Assembly: GCF_036169555.1 (NCBI RefSeq)
Contig: NZ_CP108032.1
Location: 5,146,001-5,210,000 of the forward strand
DNA: 64,000 bases
Reading direction: 5' to 3'
DNA from: Streptomyces sp. NBC_00306
GTDB lineage: Bacteria; Actinomycetota; Actinomycetes; Streptomycetales; Streptomycetaceae
The position numbers and the translations under genes were made by a program. The notes beneath the pieces were generated by a model. It did no database searches. It was not told where the DNA came from and worked only from the letters and a program-made list of their open reading frames with translations. Position 1 is the first letter of the stretch, and the number at the start of each line of letters is the position of its first letter. Below are positions 25,185-34,148 of the stretch, in pieces.

Positions 25185-26537
25185 TCAGCTCGCGCAGTAC
25201 TGCTGTTCCTTGCCGATCGAGCGGTACATGCAGTCCGAGTTCTCCAGCAGTTGCAGCACGGCGTCCCGGTTGCGGCTGGTCTCGCGCTCGATCACCTCGT
25301 CGGGCGGGTAGAAGCCGCCGCCGCCGAAGCCCGTCGGGTACATCTCGAAGGTGTACGCGAAGATCTTCTGATTGCCCCACAGCCAGTCGTCGATCGAGCC
25401 GTCCGTGATGTAGAGGTCGCTCGACTGCTCGGGTGTGTAGCCGTTGCTGGCCGCCATCTTCCTGCCGACCGCGGCGAACGCGTCACGGTCGTCCTTCGTC
25501 AGCCCCGGCGCGGTGTCCGCGGTGGTGTACCCGTACGGCCACAGCACCAGTTCGCTGTAGGTGTGGAAGTCGATGCCGGTCCTGATCTGCTGCTTGCCGC
25601 CGACCACGCGGCTGCGGGCGAAGTCGGCGACGACCTTGACCTCGGGCCCGGACTCGGCGGCACGGCCGCGGTAGGTCTCGGAGCTCGGGGAGCCCGACGA
25701 GCCGTTGCAGCAGCCCCACTTGAAGTTCCAGTTGCGGTTGAGGTCGGTGCCGACGGCCGACGAACCGGTGTTGGGCTGCCGGTTCTTGCGCCAGCTGCGG
25801 TACGAGCCGGAGGCGATGTCGTACTCGCCGCCGTCCGGATTGACGTCCGGGATGATCCAGATCTCCCGGCCGTTGACGGCGTTGGTGACCCGCGAGTCGG
25901 TGCCGTAGTCGTCACCGAGCTCGCGCAGCAGATACAGCGCCATCTCCACCGTCAGATGCTCGCGCGCGTGCTGGTGGTGGGTGAAGAGCACCTCGGGCTC
26001 GGCCTCGTCGGTCGCGACGTTGTCGCTGATCTTGACGGCGACGATGTCCCGGCCCTGATAGCTCTTGCCGATGACCCGCTTGCTCATGATGGCCGGGTGG
26101 GCGGCGATGCGCTGGTCGATCTCCGCGGTCATCTCGGCGTAGTTGTGATAGCGCGAGTCGGCCGACGGGAAGTCGAACGGCTCCACGGCCGCGCCACCGG
26201 TACGGGCCGGCGGGCCGGGCAGCGCCGTCAGTTCGTAGCCGAGTGCGCGAAGCCGTTTCGCCTGGGCGTCGTTCGCGCTGACCACGGCCGAGCGGGCGTC
26301 GGCCTCGTCGATCGAGACGCCGGTGGCGGCGATCGCGGTACGGGCCGCGACTCCGGCCGCGCCCTTGATCTCGTACTGAAGGGTCCGTTCCTCCGCGGCG
26401 GCCGCGGGGGTGGTGGCGGGGGCCCGGGAATCGTCCGGGGGTGCGGCGTTGGCGGTGAGCGGTGCTGCCACCGCGAGCGCCAGCAGGGCGGCGAACGTGA
26501 CCGTCCTCCGGCCGCTGCCGCGTATGCGAAGTCGCAT
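25185..26537 (-). CDS. Secreted M14 zinc carboxypeptidase
   Basis: A 450-residue exported peptidase: signal peptide of about 31 residues, a propeptide region to about 120, then the M14 catalytic domain. The zinc motif HxxE is H190-A-R-E193 in HHQHAREH, the third ligand His lies in GIDFHTYSE, and the catalytic Glu is in YTFEMYP. It resembles carboxypeptidase T/SG-type enzymes that remove C-terminal residues from peptides outside the cell. The ATG at 26537 follows AGGAGAAC. It is divergent from the Nramp-like gene, with about 210 non-coding bases between. Confidence 0.9.
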   Translation of the reverse strand: MRLRIRGSGRRTVTFAALLALAVAAPLTANAAPPDDSRAPATTPAAAAEERTLQYEIKGAAGVAARTAIAATGVSIDEADARSAVVSANDAQAKRLRALGYELTALPGPPARTGGAAVEPFDFPSADSRYHNYAEMTAEIDQRIAAHPAIMSKRVIGKSYQGRDIVAVKISDNVATDEAEPEVLFTHHQHAREHLTVEMALYLLRELGDDYGTDSRVTNAVNGREIWIIPDVNPDGGEYDIASGSYRSWRKNRQPNTGSSAVGTDLNRNWNFKWGCCNGSSGSPSSETYRGRAAESGPEVKVVADFARSRVVGGKQQIRTGIDFHTYSELVLWPYGYTTADTAPGLTKDDRDAFAAVGRKMAASNGYTPEQSSDLYITDGSIDDWLWGNQKIFAYTFEMYPTGFGGGGFYPPDEVIERETSRNRDAVLQLLENSDCMYRSIGKEQQYCAS

Positions 26538-26748
26538 GCTGTTCTCCTGGGTGTGGAGGTGGGGGGTTGCGCAGGTGCGACACGTCGTGCGGGTGTGTGC
26601 GCACATGGTGCGACTCTGGCATGACCCGGTCAAGAGGGAACCTTCGGCCATCCCGTCCCCGATTCGTACGGACCCCTTGCGCGATCACTCCTCCACCGCT
26701 TACGTGACCTGAGCCACACGCCGGTACGAGTGAGAAGGCGGCCCGCAC

Positions 26749-28068
26749 ATGTCAGGCACCACCGAGAGCAGCACCGACGAGTCCGTGTCCCGACCCCGCA
26801 AGTCCAGTTGGAAGTACATCGGCCCCGGCATCGTCGTGGCGGCGACCGGTGTCGGCGCCGGCGACCTCGTCGCCACGCTCATCGCCGGCAGCAACTTCGG
26901 CTACACCCTTCTGTGGGCCGCCGTTCTCGGCTGCGTGGTCAAGATCTCGCTCGCGGAGGCGGCCGGCCGCTGGCATCTGTCCACCGGGCGCACGCTCTTC
27001 GACGGCTGGGCCGACCTCGGCCGCTGGACCACCTGGTTCTTCGTCGTCTACGTGGTGATCTGGGGCTTCGTCTACGGCGCGGCCGCCATGTCCTCCAGCG
27101 GCCTTCCCCTCCAGGCGCTGTTCCCGGGCGTGATGGACCTCGAATGGTGGTCCATTCTCACGGGCGTCGTCGGTCTGGTCTTCGTCTGGTTCAACAAGTA
27201 CAGCGTCTTCGAGAAGGTCATGACCGTTCTCGTGGGCGTGATGTTCGTGGTCACCGTCTATCTGGCGATCCGTGTCACCCCGAACCTCGGCGACGCCTTC
27301 GCCGGTCTGCTGCCCGTCCTGCCGGACGAGAAGGACTCGATCCTCAACACCCTGGGCCTCATCGGCGGCGTCGGCGGCACGATCACGATCGCCGCGTACG
27401 GCTACTGGGTCAACGCCAAGGGCTGGACCAACACCGGCTGGATGAAGGTGATGCGGCTCGACAACCGCGTCGCGTACATCACCACCGGCATCTTCGTGGT
27501 CGCGATGCTCTTCGTCGGCGCCGAGCTGCTGCACTCGGCCAACGTGGCCATCGCGAGCGGTGACAAGGGGCTGATCCAGCTCGGCGACATCCTGGAGAAG
27601 GAGTACGGCCAGGCCACCGCCACGTTCTTCCTCATCGGCTTCTTCGCCACGTCGTTCACCTCGCTCATCGGTGTCTGGCACGGCGTGAGCCTGATGTTCG
27701 CCGACTTCGTCGCGCGCTACCGCAAGGACCGCGCCGACGCCGGCGGGGTCACGGGCGAGGAAGTGGCCTCCGGGGCGCGCGAGCGGTCGCTGCCGTTCCG
27801 GCTCTATCTGCTGTGGCTGACCTTCCCGCCGATGGTGCTGCTCTTCCAGGGCCAGCCGTTCCGCCTGGTGATCATCTACGGCGTCCTCGGCGCGGCCTTC
27901 ATGCCGTTCCTGGCCCTGACCCTGGTGTGGCTGCTCAACTCCGCCCGTACTCCGCGGGAATGGCGCAACGGCAAGCTCAGCAACTCGATGCTGGTGGTCT
28001 CCGGACTGCTGTTCCTGGTGCTGGCGACCAAGCAGATCGTCGACCAGCCGTGGGCGGACTTCTTCTGA
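26749..28068 (+). CDS. Nramp-family-related membrane transporter lacking canonical metal-binding motifs
   Basis: A 439-residue protein with about 11 membrane helices and an Nramp-like start (KYIGPGIVVAATGVGAGDLVAT). In canonical Mn/Fe transporters helix 1 carries DPGN and helix 6 a Met-Pro-His motif. Here helix 1 reads GVGAGD (residues 34-39), and the helix-6 region reads GGVGGTITIAAYGY, without Met or His. So it belongs to the Nramp superfamily but probably does not carry Mn(II) or Fe(II) in the usual way; Mg(II)-, Al(III)- or solute-transporting relatives exist. Monocistronic, with a strong terminator downstream. Confidence 0.8.
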   Translation: MSGTTESSTDESVSRPRKSSWKYIGPGIVVAATGVGAGDLVATLIAGSNFGYTLLWAAVLGCVVKISLAEAAGRWHLSTGRTLFDGWADLGRWTTWFFVVYVVIWGFVYGAAAMSSSGLPLQALFPGVMDLEWWSILTGVVGLVFVWFNKYSVFEKVMTVLVGVMFVVTVYLAIRVTPNLGDAFAGLLPVLPDEKDSILNTLGLIGGVGGTITIAAYGYWVNAKGWTNTGWMKVMRLDNRVAYITTGIFVVAMLFVGAELLHSANVAIASGDKGLIQLGDILEKEYGQATATFFLIGFFATSFTSLIGVWHGVSLMFADFVARYRKDRADAGGVTGEEVASGARERSLPFRLYLLWLTFPPMVLLFQGQPFRLVIIYGVLGAAFMPFLALTLVWLLNSARTPREWRNGKLSNSMLVVSGLLFLVLATKQIVDQPWADFF

Positions 28069-28101
28069 CCCCTCCCGTCGCTTCCGGAGAGGCCGGACAC
28101 G

Positions 28102-28147
28102 GACAGGGCCCGTCCCCGCCGGGGGAGCGGCGGGGACGGGCCCTGTC
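28102..28147. terminator. Bidirectional terminator
   Basis: A perfect 19-bp inverted repeat (28102-28120 with 28129-28147) and an 8-base loop, between the convergent Nramp-like and chitinase genes. Confidence 0.88.
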
Positions 28148-28159
28148 ATCGGCCGGGGG

Positions 28160-29860
28160 TTACGGCAGGCCGTGCACGTGCGGGCCCACCGCGTTCGACC
28201 AGGCGTTGCCGGCCGTCGCGTCCCAGTTCGTGGACCAGGTCATCGCGCCCCGCAGACCCGGGTAGGTCTTCGAGGGCTTGAAGGAACCGCAGTTCGTGCC
28301 CCGGGCGAGGCAGTCCAGCGCGTTCTTCACGATCGACGGGTCGACATAGCCGCTGCCCGCGCCCCGCGTGGAGGCCGGCACACCCAGTCCCACCTGGGAG
28401 GGGTCGAGACCGTTCTCCAGCTGGATGCAGGCGAGTGCCGTGAGGAAGTCCACGGAGCCCTGCGAGTAGACCTTGCCGTCGCAGCCGAGCATCGAACCGC
28501 TGTTGTAGTACTGCATGTTGACGACCGTGAGGATGTCCTTCACGGCCAGCGCGGTCTTGAAGTACTCCGAGCCGGTGTTCTGCATGTCGATGGTCTGCGG
28601 CGCCATCGTCAGCACCAGCGAGGTACCCGCCTTCTGCGACAGCTGGCGCAGCGCCTTCGTCAGATAGGTGGAGTTGATGCCGTGCTCCAGGTCGATGTCG
28701 ACGCCGCTGAAGCCGTACTCCTGCATCAGCGCGTAGGCGCTGTTGGCGAAGGCCGTGGCGGAGGCATCACTGTTGACGGTGACGTTGCCCTTCTCACCGC
28801 CGACCGAGATGATCACCGACTTGCCCGCGGCCTTCTTCGCCGCGACGTCGGCCTTGAAGTCGGCGACCGAGGCGTAGCCGACCGCCGGGTCGAGGTTGAA
28901 GACGATCTGGCCCGGTGTGGCGGTGGAGTCCGCGAAGGAGACGGCGATGATGTCGTACTGGGACTGCACATCGCGGAGCTTCTGCACGGTCGCGCCGTTG
29001 TTGAAGTTCTGCCAGTAGCCGGTCAGGGCGTGCTTCGGCACGGCCGGGTTGCCCGGGTTCCCGGTGCCCTGGCTCGTCCTGCCGGTGACCGCGGCAGACT
29101 TCGGGGACTCGCCCGCGGAGTTCGTCGCCGTCACCTGGAACTGGTACGAGGTGTTCGCCGCGAGCCCGGAGACCGTCGCCGAGGTGCCGCTCGCCGACTG
29201 GACCCTGGTCCCGTCGCGGTAGACGTTGTAGCCGGCCGCGCCCGACACCGCGCCCCAGTTCAGGGAGACGGAGGAGGAGGTCACCGAGCCGACCGACACC
29301 CCGGCCGGTGCGGAGGGGATGCCGGGCTCGGGGTCCGTGCCGCCGCCTCCGTCGGGACCGAAGACAGTGACGTCGTCCGCGATGTACGCGGCCTGGCCGT
29401 ACCACCCGTGCGTGTAGACGGTCACCGACGTGGTGCTCGCGCCGGTGCGGAAGCTGGTCGACAGCTGGGTCCAGCTGCTGCTGCCGGGCGTCCAGGTGGA
29501 GACGTCGGTGGTGCCGGTGCCGGTCGCGCCGAGGTAGGCGTACCCGCCCTGCACCCAGGCGGCCAGGGTGTAGGTCGAGTTGGGCTTCACGGAGACGGTC
29601 TGGGTGCACCTGGCGTTGTCCTGGCCGGCCGGTGTCGCCTTCAGCGCGGAGGAGCCGGTGCGGACGGGGGAGGAGGTGTTCGCGCCACTGCCGCCGGAAC
29701 AGGTCCAGTTGGAGAGTCCGGACTCGAAGCCGGCGTTCTTGGCGACGTTGATGTCGGCCGCCTGAGCGGTGCCTGTGCTGCCCACGATGGAGATACCGGC
29801 TCCGACGGCGAGCGCCAGGGCTCCGCCGAGCCATCTCCGCGAGCGTGTGGTGCGGTCCAC
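28160..29860 (-). CDS. Secreted GH18 chitinase with N-terminal CBM and FnIII domain
   Basis: A 566-residue exported enzyme. A signal peptide (about 1-35) leads to a carbohydrate-binding domain of the CBM4/9/16 jelly-roll type (about 38-168), a fibronectin type III domain (about 182-262) and a GH18 catalytic domain (about 275-566). The catalytic D-x-D-x-E is D388-I-D390-L-E392, and the SxGG motif reads ISVGGEKG. It hydrolyses chitin by substrate-assisted retention. I chose GTG 29860 because it gives a proper leader and follows GGAGG; the frame stays open further upstream through the promoter. A DasR-like operator lies 73 bases upstream of the start. Confidence 0.93.
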   Translation of the reverse strand: MDRTTRSRRWLGGALALAVGAGISIVGSTGTAQAADINVAKNAGFESGLSNWTCSGGSGANTSSPVRTGSSALKATPAGQDNARCTQTVSVKPNSTYTLAAWVQGGYAYLGATGTGTTDVSTWTPGSSSWTQLSTSFRTGASTTSVTVYTHGWYGQAAYIADDVTVFGPDGGGGTDPEPGIPSAPAGVSVGSVTSSSVSLNWGAVSGAAGYNVYRDGTRVQSASGTSATVSGLAANTSYQFQVTATNSAGESPKSAAVTGRTSQGTGNPGNPAVPKHALTGYWQNFNNGATVQKLRDVQSQYDIIAVSFADSTATPGQIVFNLDPAVGYASVADFKADVAAKKAAGKSVIISVGGEKGNVTVNSDASATAFANSAYALMQEYGFSGVDIDLEHGINSTYLTKALRQLSQKAGTSLVLTMAPQTIDMQNTGSEYFKTALAVKDILTVVNMQYYNSGSMLGCDGKVYSQGSVDFLTALACIQLENGLDPSQVGLGVPASTRGAGSGYVDPSIVKNALDCLARGTNCGSFKPSKTYPGLRGAMTWSTNWDATAGNAWSNAVGPHVHGLP

Positions 29861-29932
29861 TTTGCAGCCTCCGGTGGGGGAGTTGGGGGTGTGGAGGGGG
29901 TCTCGGAACGGTGGCCACCGCTGGGCGTACAA

Positions 29933-29964
29933 ACTGGTCCAGACCAATAAGGTTGTCAAGACCT
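29933..29964 (-). promoter_or_regulatory. DasR-like operator and direct-repeat promoter of the chitinase gene
   Basis: ACTGGTCCAGACCAAT (29933-29948) differs at only a few positions from the palindromic DasR-responsive element consensus (AGTGGTCTAGACCACT). A second, degenerate copy (TTGTCAAGACCT, 29953-29964) forms the 12-bp direct-repeat pair known from Streptomyces chitinase promoters. On the minus strand a perfect TTGACA -35 hexamer (29959-29954) lies between them, so regulator binding would cover the promoter. Confidence 0.8.
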
Positions 29965-30299
29965 CTGACACCGATTCGTATACGGACGCTCTTCGTCGGT
30001 TTTCGGCCAAAGGTGGAGGGTGCGGGTCCCGTTTTCCCGCCACCCGGGCCCAGTTGCCCGGCGACGGCCGATTCGACCGGGCGTTCGGCATTCCGCATTC
30101 ACTCACGCGTTACGGGAGTCAACTCCTGACCCCTAAGTCCGGTTTGGCCTGTGCGGAGAGTGCGCGTGTTGAGGCTCTCGGTTCTGAAAGGTGTTCTCTG
30201 CCTCCGAACTCGTGGATAAAGTGCTGAGGCAGGAGCGATGAGCAGTAGGTAACTGCGGTCACGGGTCCCCCGGCGGCCGGAGCTGAACGGGGAACCAGC
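29965..30299. other. Intergenic stretch, no gene seen
   Basis: It separates the divergent chitinase gene and the first gene of the Tad region. It is lower in GC than its surroundings and contains a near-palindrome GGAGTCAACTCC (30113-30124). No frame on either strand has coding-like third-position GC. It should hold the promoter of the gene at 30300; I cannot assign one confidently. Confidence 0.5.
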
Positions 30300-31178
30300 G
30301 TGCCGACCGCAATAGCTGTCACCAGCGCAGATCTGGTGCTACCGCCGATGGACCACCACACGCCCACGGCGGCTCTGCTGCAGGCGCCGGACGTTCAGCC
30401 GCTGGATGCCGCTCTCTCGGACATGACGGTTCTGCTGGAACAGCACGGCTATGTGATCGCCCTCTATCCGGCCTCGATTCCGCTCGCCCACGAACGCAGG
30501 CTGCACACGGTCCGATCCGTACTGGAGAGCAGCCGCATCGCCCTCCTGAAGGTGGATCTTCCACCCCTGGCGACGGCCGTCCTGGTGCGCCAGCTGCGGC
30601 AGTTGTCGATCTGCGACTTCAGCGCCGGAATCGTCGCGTCCGCGGCCCGGCTGCTCTCCCACTACATCTACGCCGGAGCGCTGCTCAATTCCGTCACCCG
30701 GCTCGACCGGGTACCGGTGAGCCTCAAATCCCATGCGAAATCGTGGGTTCCGGGTTCGCAGTTCGGCGTCCTCGCCAATCCCGACCCCGAGCTGATCAGG
30801 ATCGGCACCGGCCTGCTCACCGGCCCCGAGTTCGTCACCCGGCTCGCGGTGGCCAAGGGGCAGCTCCAGTCCGACTGGGTGACCGCGACCCTGGCCCCGG
30901 CATGGCAGACGCAGAGCCTGGAGGAGGCACGGCTGCCCGCCGACTCGCCGGTCTGGTGGGGCACCGGCCGGCTGATCGAATTCGCGGCCTTCCTGCCCGA
31001 CATCTCGGTTCTCTACCAGCTGGTTTCATCCGTACGGCGAGAGGTGTGCACCTGGTGCGGAATCGAACTCATCGGTGACCGCTGCGGCTTCTGCTCCGCA
31101 CCTCTCGCGGCGGCCGAGAACCGCACTCATGAGCCCCGTGCGCTGAGCCGGGGAACGTCCTCGTACCACGGACCGTGA
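30300..31178 (+). CDS. Conserved hypothetical protein with C-terminal zinc ribbon, upstream of Tad genes
   Basis: A 292-residue protein that I do not recognise. No signal peptide is visible. The C-terminus has a compact CxxC-x8-CxxC zinc-ribbon-like motif (CTWCGIELIGDRCGFC). Its place directly before cpaB in the same direction, with a 112-base gap, suggests a regulatory or accessory role in the pilus locus. GTG 30300 is the furthest start; an ATG at 30348 would remove 16 residues. Confidence 0.7.
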   Translation: MPTAIAVTSADLVLPPMDHHTPTAALLQAPDVQPLDAALSDMTVLLEQHGYVIALYPASIPLAHERRLHTVRSVLESSRIALLKVDLPPLATAVLVRQLRQLSICDFSAGIVASAARLLSHYIYAGALLNSVTRLDRVPVSLKSHAKSWVPGSQFGVLANPDPELIRIGTGLLTGPEFVTRLAVAKGQLQSDWVTATLAPAWQTQSLEEARLPADSPVWWGTGRLIEFAAFLPDISVLYQLVSSVRREVCTWCGIELIGDRCGFCSAPLAAAENRTHEPRALSRGTSSYHGP

Positions 31179-31290
31179 ACCGCCGGCCGGGCCGCCCGTG
31201 TCGAACGGCCTGCCGAAAGCGCGTCCCCCACCGCACTTCTCGCTCTGTCCGCTCCGCCAGTCCACGTCTGCGAACGAGGTTGTCCAGCCC

Positions 31291-32004
31291 ATGAATTCAC
31301 GCCAACGCCGCGGCATCATACTTCTGCTCCTCTCGGTGCTGTGCGCCCTCGCGGCGTTCGCCGGCGTGATTTCCGTGATCAGCGACGTGAATTCGAAGGT
31401 CGGTCCCGAGGTTTCCGCCTATCGGCTCAAGGCCGATGTCTCTCCCTATACGCCTTTGCGGCGGGACCAGTTCGAGAAGGTCTCGATGCCCCGGCGCTGG
31501 CTCTCCGACAGCGCGGTGACCGACCTGTCCGTGGTGAACGGAAAAATCGCCGTGACGCAGCTGCGCAAAGGGTCGCTGCTCCAGGACGACATGATCGTCA
31601 AGCGGCCGGTGCTCGCCTCCGGTGAGCAGGAGATCGCCATCATGATCGATGCCGCCACCGGAGTGGCCGGAAAGATCACCCCGGGGGATCTGGTCAACAT
31701 CTTCGCGACCTTCGCCGGTAAGGACGAAGGCGACCCGGACCAGTCCCGGATCATCGTCCCCAACGCCAAGGTGATCGACGTCGGCCGGCTCACGCCGCTC
31801 GAACCCAAGGACGACAAGCGCTCCAGCGGCCCGCGCGAGGCCGTGCCGATCACCTTCGCGCTCAACACCACCGACGCCCAGCGCGTCGCGTACGCCGAGT
31901 CCTTCGCCGAGCATGTGCGCCTCGCGCTTCTCGCCAAGGGCAGCCCGGCCACATTGCGCCCCGGTGACAGCACCTACACCCTCGACGAAGACAAGAACAG
32001 GTGA
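31291..32004 (+). CDS. cpaB: Flp pilus assembly protein CpaB (RcpC)-like
   Basis: A 237-residue protein with an N-terminal membrane anchor (residues about 8-28) and an SAF/CpaB-type domain. TPLRRDQFEKVSMPRRWL precedes a GKIAVTQLRKGSLLQDDM stretch, and the C-terminal part has AVPITFALNTTDAQRVAYAE (in parts). CpaB proteins stabilise the Tad secretion complex at the envelope. It is the first core gene of the locus; tadZ follows after 7 bases. Confidence 0.85.
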   Translation: MNSRQRRGIILLLLSVLCALAAFAGVISVISDVNSKVGPEVSAYRLKADVSPYTPLRRDQFEKVSMPRRWLSDSAVTDLSVVNGKIAVTQLRKGSLLQDDMIVKRPVLASGEQEIAIMIDAATGVAGKITPGDLVNIFATFAGKDEGDPDQSRIIVPNAKVIDVGRLTPLEPKDDKRSSGPREAVPITFALNTTDAQRVAYAESFAEHVRLALLAKGSPATLRPGDSTYTLDEDKNR

Positions 32005-32011
32005 GGGCTGT

Positions 32012-33259
32012 ATGACCACACGCATCCTCCCGGCCGTCGGCGAACCCGATGCGGCCCGGTCCATCACCACCCTGCTGAGCCAGCTCCCGGACGCGGAGCC
32101 GGCCGCGCCGGTCGCCGACTCGACCTCGCTGCTCGACATGCTGGCCCGGCTGGCGTCCGAGTCGCTCGACGAACTGCCCGAGGTCGTGCTGGTCCACGAA
32201 CGCATCGGCCCGGTCCCCGCACTCGAACTGATCCGGGAAGTGGCCCTGCGCTTCCCCGCGGTCGGCGTGGTCCTGGTGTCGGGCGACGCGAGCCCCGTCC
32301 TCTACTCGGCCGCCATGGACTCCGGCGCCCGCGGACTGGTCGGACTGCCGCTGTCGTACGAGGAACTGGCCCAGCGGGTCCAGGCCGCCGCCGGCTGGTC
32401 CGTCGGCGTGCGGCGCCACCTCGGCCACGGCGGCGACGTGTTCAGCGGGCCCGGCGGCACGGTGGTCACCGTCAGCGGCGCCAAGGGCGGTGTGGGCGCC
32501 ACCGTCATCGCGGTCCAACTCGCGCTCGCTGCACAGGCGTCGGGCCGTCCGGTGGCCCTCGCCGACCTCGACCTCCAGGCCGGGGACATCGCCTCGTACC
32601 TCGATGTCCAGTTCCGCCGCTCGATCGTCGACCTCGCCGGGATCCAGGACATATCGCCGCGCGTCCTCCAGGACGCGCTGTTCGCCCACCAGACGGGGAT
32701 GGGGCTGCTGCTCGCCCCCGCCGAGGGCGAACGCGGCGAGGAGGTCAACGACCGGGCCGTGCGCCAGATCGTCAGCGCGCTGCGCAACCGCCACGAGGTC
32801 GTGATCATCGACTGCGGCACCCAGATGAACAGCGCCAACGCGGCCGCCATCGAGATGGCCGACATCACGCTGCTGGTGACCACCCCGGACGTGGTCGCCG
32901 TCCGCGCGGCCAAACGCATGGTGCGGATGTGGGACCGGCTCCAGATCCGCAAGGCGGAGGAGACGGTCGCCGTGGTGAACAGGCACACCCGCGGCACCGA
33001 GATCCAGCCCCCGCTGATCGAGAAGATCACCGGAACCCGGGTCTCGCGGATCGCCGTCCCCGCGAACTTCAAGGAGCTTCAGCCCGTCGTCGACGCGGGT
33101 CGGATGCAGGACCTGGAGTCCCGGTCGACCGTGAAGCAGGCCGTGTGGGGGCTGGCGGGCGAACTCGGCCTCGTACGCGCTCCGTCCGGTGACCAGAAAC
33201 AGGGCAGGTTACGCGGCGACAGGGGATCGATCGGTGTCCGGCGGGCACGGTCGAGGTGA
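32012..33259 (+). CDS. TadZ/CpaE-type ATPase (MinD/ParA superfamily)
   Basis: A 415-residue protein. An N-terminal receiver-like domain (about 50-130: VVLVSGDASP, GARGLVGLPLSYEEL) precedes a deviant Walker A motif, SGAKGGVGAT (about 153-162), and a MinD-like ATPase core (ADLDLQAGDIASYLD; VVIIDCGTQMN). TadZ/CpaE proteins place the Tad machine in the cell; Streptomyces homologues are sometimes annotated as septum-site proteins. The ATG at 32012 follows GTGAGGG. Confidence 0.88.
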   Translation: MTTRILPAVGEPDAARSITTLLSQLPDAEPAAPVADSTSLLDMLARLASESLDELPEVVLVHERIGPVPALELIREVALRFPAVGVVLVSGDASPVLYSAAMDSGARGLVGLPLSYEELAQRVQAAAGWSVGVRRHLGHGGDVFSGPGGTVVTVSGAKGGVGATVIAVQLALAAQASGRPVALADLDLQAGDIASYLDVQFRRSIVDLAGIQDISPRVLQDALFAHQTGMGLLLAPAEGERGEEVNDRAVRQIVSALRNRHEVVIIDCGTQMNSANAAAIEMADITLLVTTPDVVAVRAAKRMVRMWDRLQIRKAEETVAVVNRHTRGTEIQPPLIEKITGTRVSRIAVPANFKELQPVVDAGRMQDLESRSTVKQAVWGLAGELGLVRAPSGDQKQGRLRGDRGSIGVRRARSR

Positions 33260-33284
33260 CTGCGGTGAGGGGGCACGTCGAGCG

Positions 33285-33758
33285 ATGAGATCTCCAGCGA
33301 CAGCGATATGCGCGGTGGTGGCGCGGATGCGTGGCGACCGGGGCGAGGCGCCCGCGGCGGCGCGGTCCCGAGTTGACCGGGGTCGGGCATCGGTGGCGGC
33401 GCGGATGCGTGGCGACCGGGGCCAGGCCGCGATCGAGTTCACCGGCACGGTCCCGGTCATCCTCGCCACGCTGGTCCTGCTGTGGCAGGCCGCGCTGCTC
33501 GGCTACACGTTCTCGCTCGCCGGGAACGCCGCGGACGCGGCGGCCCGGGCGGGGGCGGTGGACGGCGACTGCTCGGCCGCCGGTACGGAGGACCTGCCGG
33601 GTGCCTGGCAGGGCGGTGCGAGCGTGAGCTGCGGTGACGCCGGTGACCTGGTCACGGCCACGGTCAGCCTCGACGTGCCCGTCCTCTTCCCCGGCAGCGT
33701 GAACTTCCCCTTCCGCTTCGATGCCGATGCCTCCGCGGCCCGAGAGGACAGGCCATGA
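33285..33758 (+). CDS. TadE-like minor pseudopilin
   Basis: Up to 157 residues. The conserved TadE start, DRGQAAIEFTGTVPVILATL, lies about 45 residues in and is followed by one hydrophobic helix and an extracytoplasmic domain with a cysteine pair. An in-frame ATG at 33405 would place this motif at the usual distance from the N-terminus. Two ATGs (33327 and 33405) sit inside the two copies of a 25-bp direct repeat, so the N-terminal extension looks like a duplication. The stop overlaps the next start (ATGA). Confidence 0.8.
   Translation: MRSPATAICAVVARMRGDRGEAPAAARSRVDRGRASVAARMRGDRGQAAIEFTGTVPVILATLVLLWQAALLGYTFSLAGNAADAAARAGAVDGDCSAAGTEDLPGAWQGGASVSCGDAGDLVTATVSLDVPVLFPGSVNFPFRFDADASAAREDRP
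33320..33422 (+). repeat. 25-bp direct repeat inside the tadE-like gene
   Basis: Identical 25-base copies at 33320-33344 and 33398-33422, offset by 78 bases (26 codons). Both encode ARMRGDRG in the gene frame, and each copy supplies an in-frame ATG. Confidence 0.9.
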
Positions 33759-34108
33759 GGCGCCGCCGGGACGACCGCGGCCAGGCCGCCCTCGAATACG
33801 CGGGCGTCATCACCCTGCTGCTCTTCGTCGCCCTGGCCGCGATCCAGCTCGGCATCGTCGCCTACACCGCCCAGCAGGCCGGCACCGCGGCCCGCGCGGC
33901 CGCCCGCGTCGCCTCGCACGGCGAGGGCGGCGGCGAGGCAGCCGGTTACTCGGCCATGAGCGACTGGCTCGCGGACGGGGCCCAGGTGAGCGCCCCCACC
34001 GAGGGCGGCGAGGTCACGGCGACCGTCACGATCCAGGTCCCCGCCCTGCTGCCGGTCTTCGACTTCGGCTCCGCCCGACGGTCCGTCACCATGCCGGTCG
34101 ACGAATGA
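33755..34108 (+). CDS. TadE/TadG-family pseudopilin
   Basis: A 117-residue protein with the classical short basic N-terminus and DRGQAALEYAGVITLLLF motif, a single helix, then a small Ala/Thr/Val-rich ectodomain. It is translationally coupled to the preceding tadE-like gene by ATGA. Both should be processed minor pilins of the Tad system. A second pilin-like hydrophobic segment is absent, so TadE-like fits better than full-length TadG. Confidence 0.85.
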   Translation: MRRRRDDRGQAALEYAGVITLLLFVALAAIQLGIVAYTAQQAGTAARAAARVASHGEGGGEAAGYSAMSDWLADGAQVSAPTEGGEVTATVTIQVPALLPVFDFGSARRSVTMPVDE

Positions 34109-34148
34109 CCCCGCCACACCGCCGCGGACGGCGAGAGGAGATGACGTC

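Noticed and set aside
28160..30106. Chitinase starting at ATG 30106
   Set aside because: That extension of 82 residues runs through the DasR-like operator and promoter; the GTG at 29860 has a ribosome-binding site and gives a proper signal peptide.
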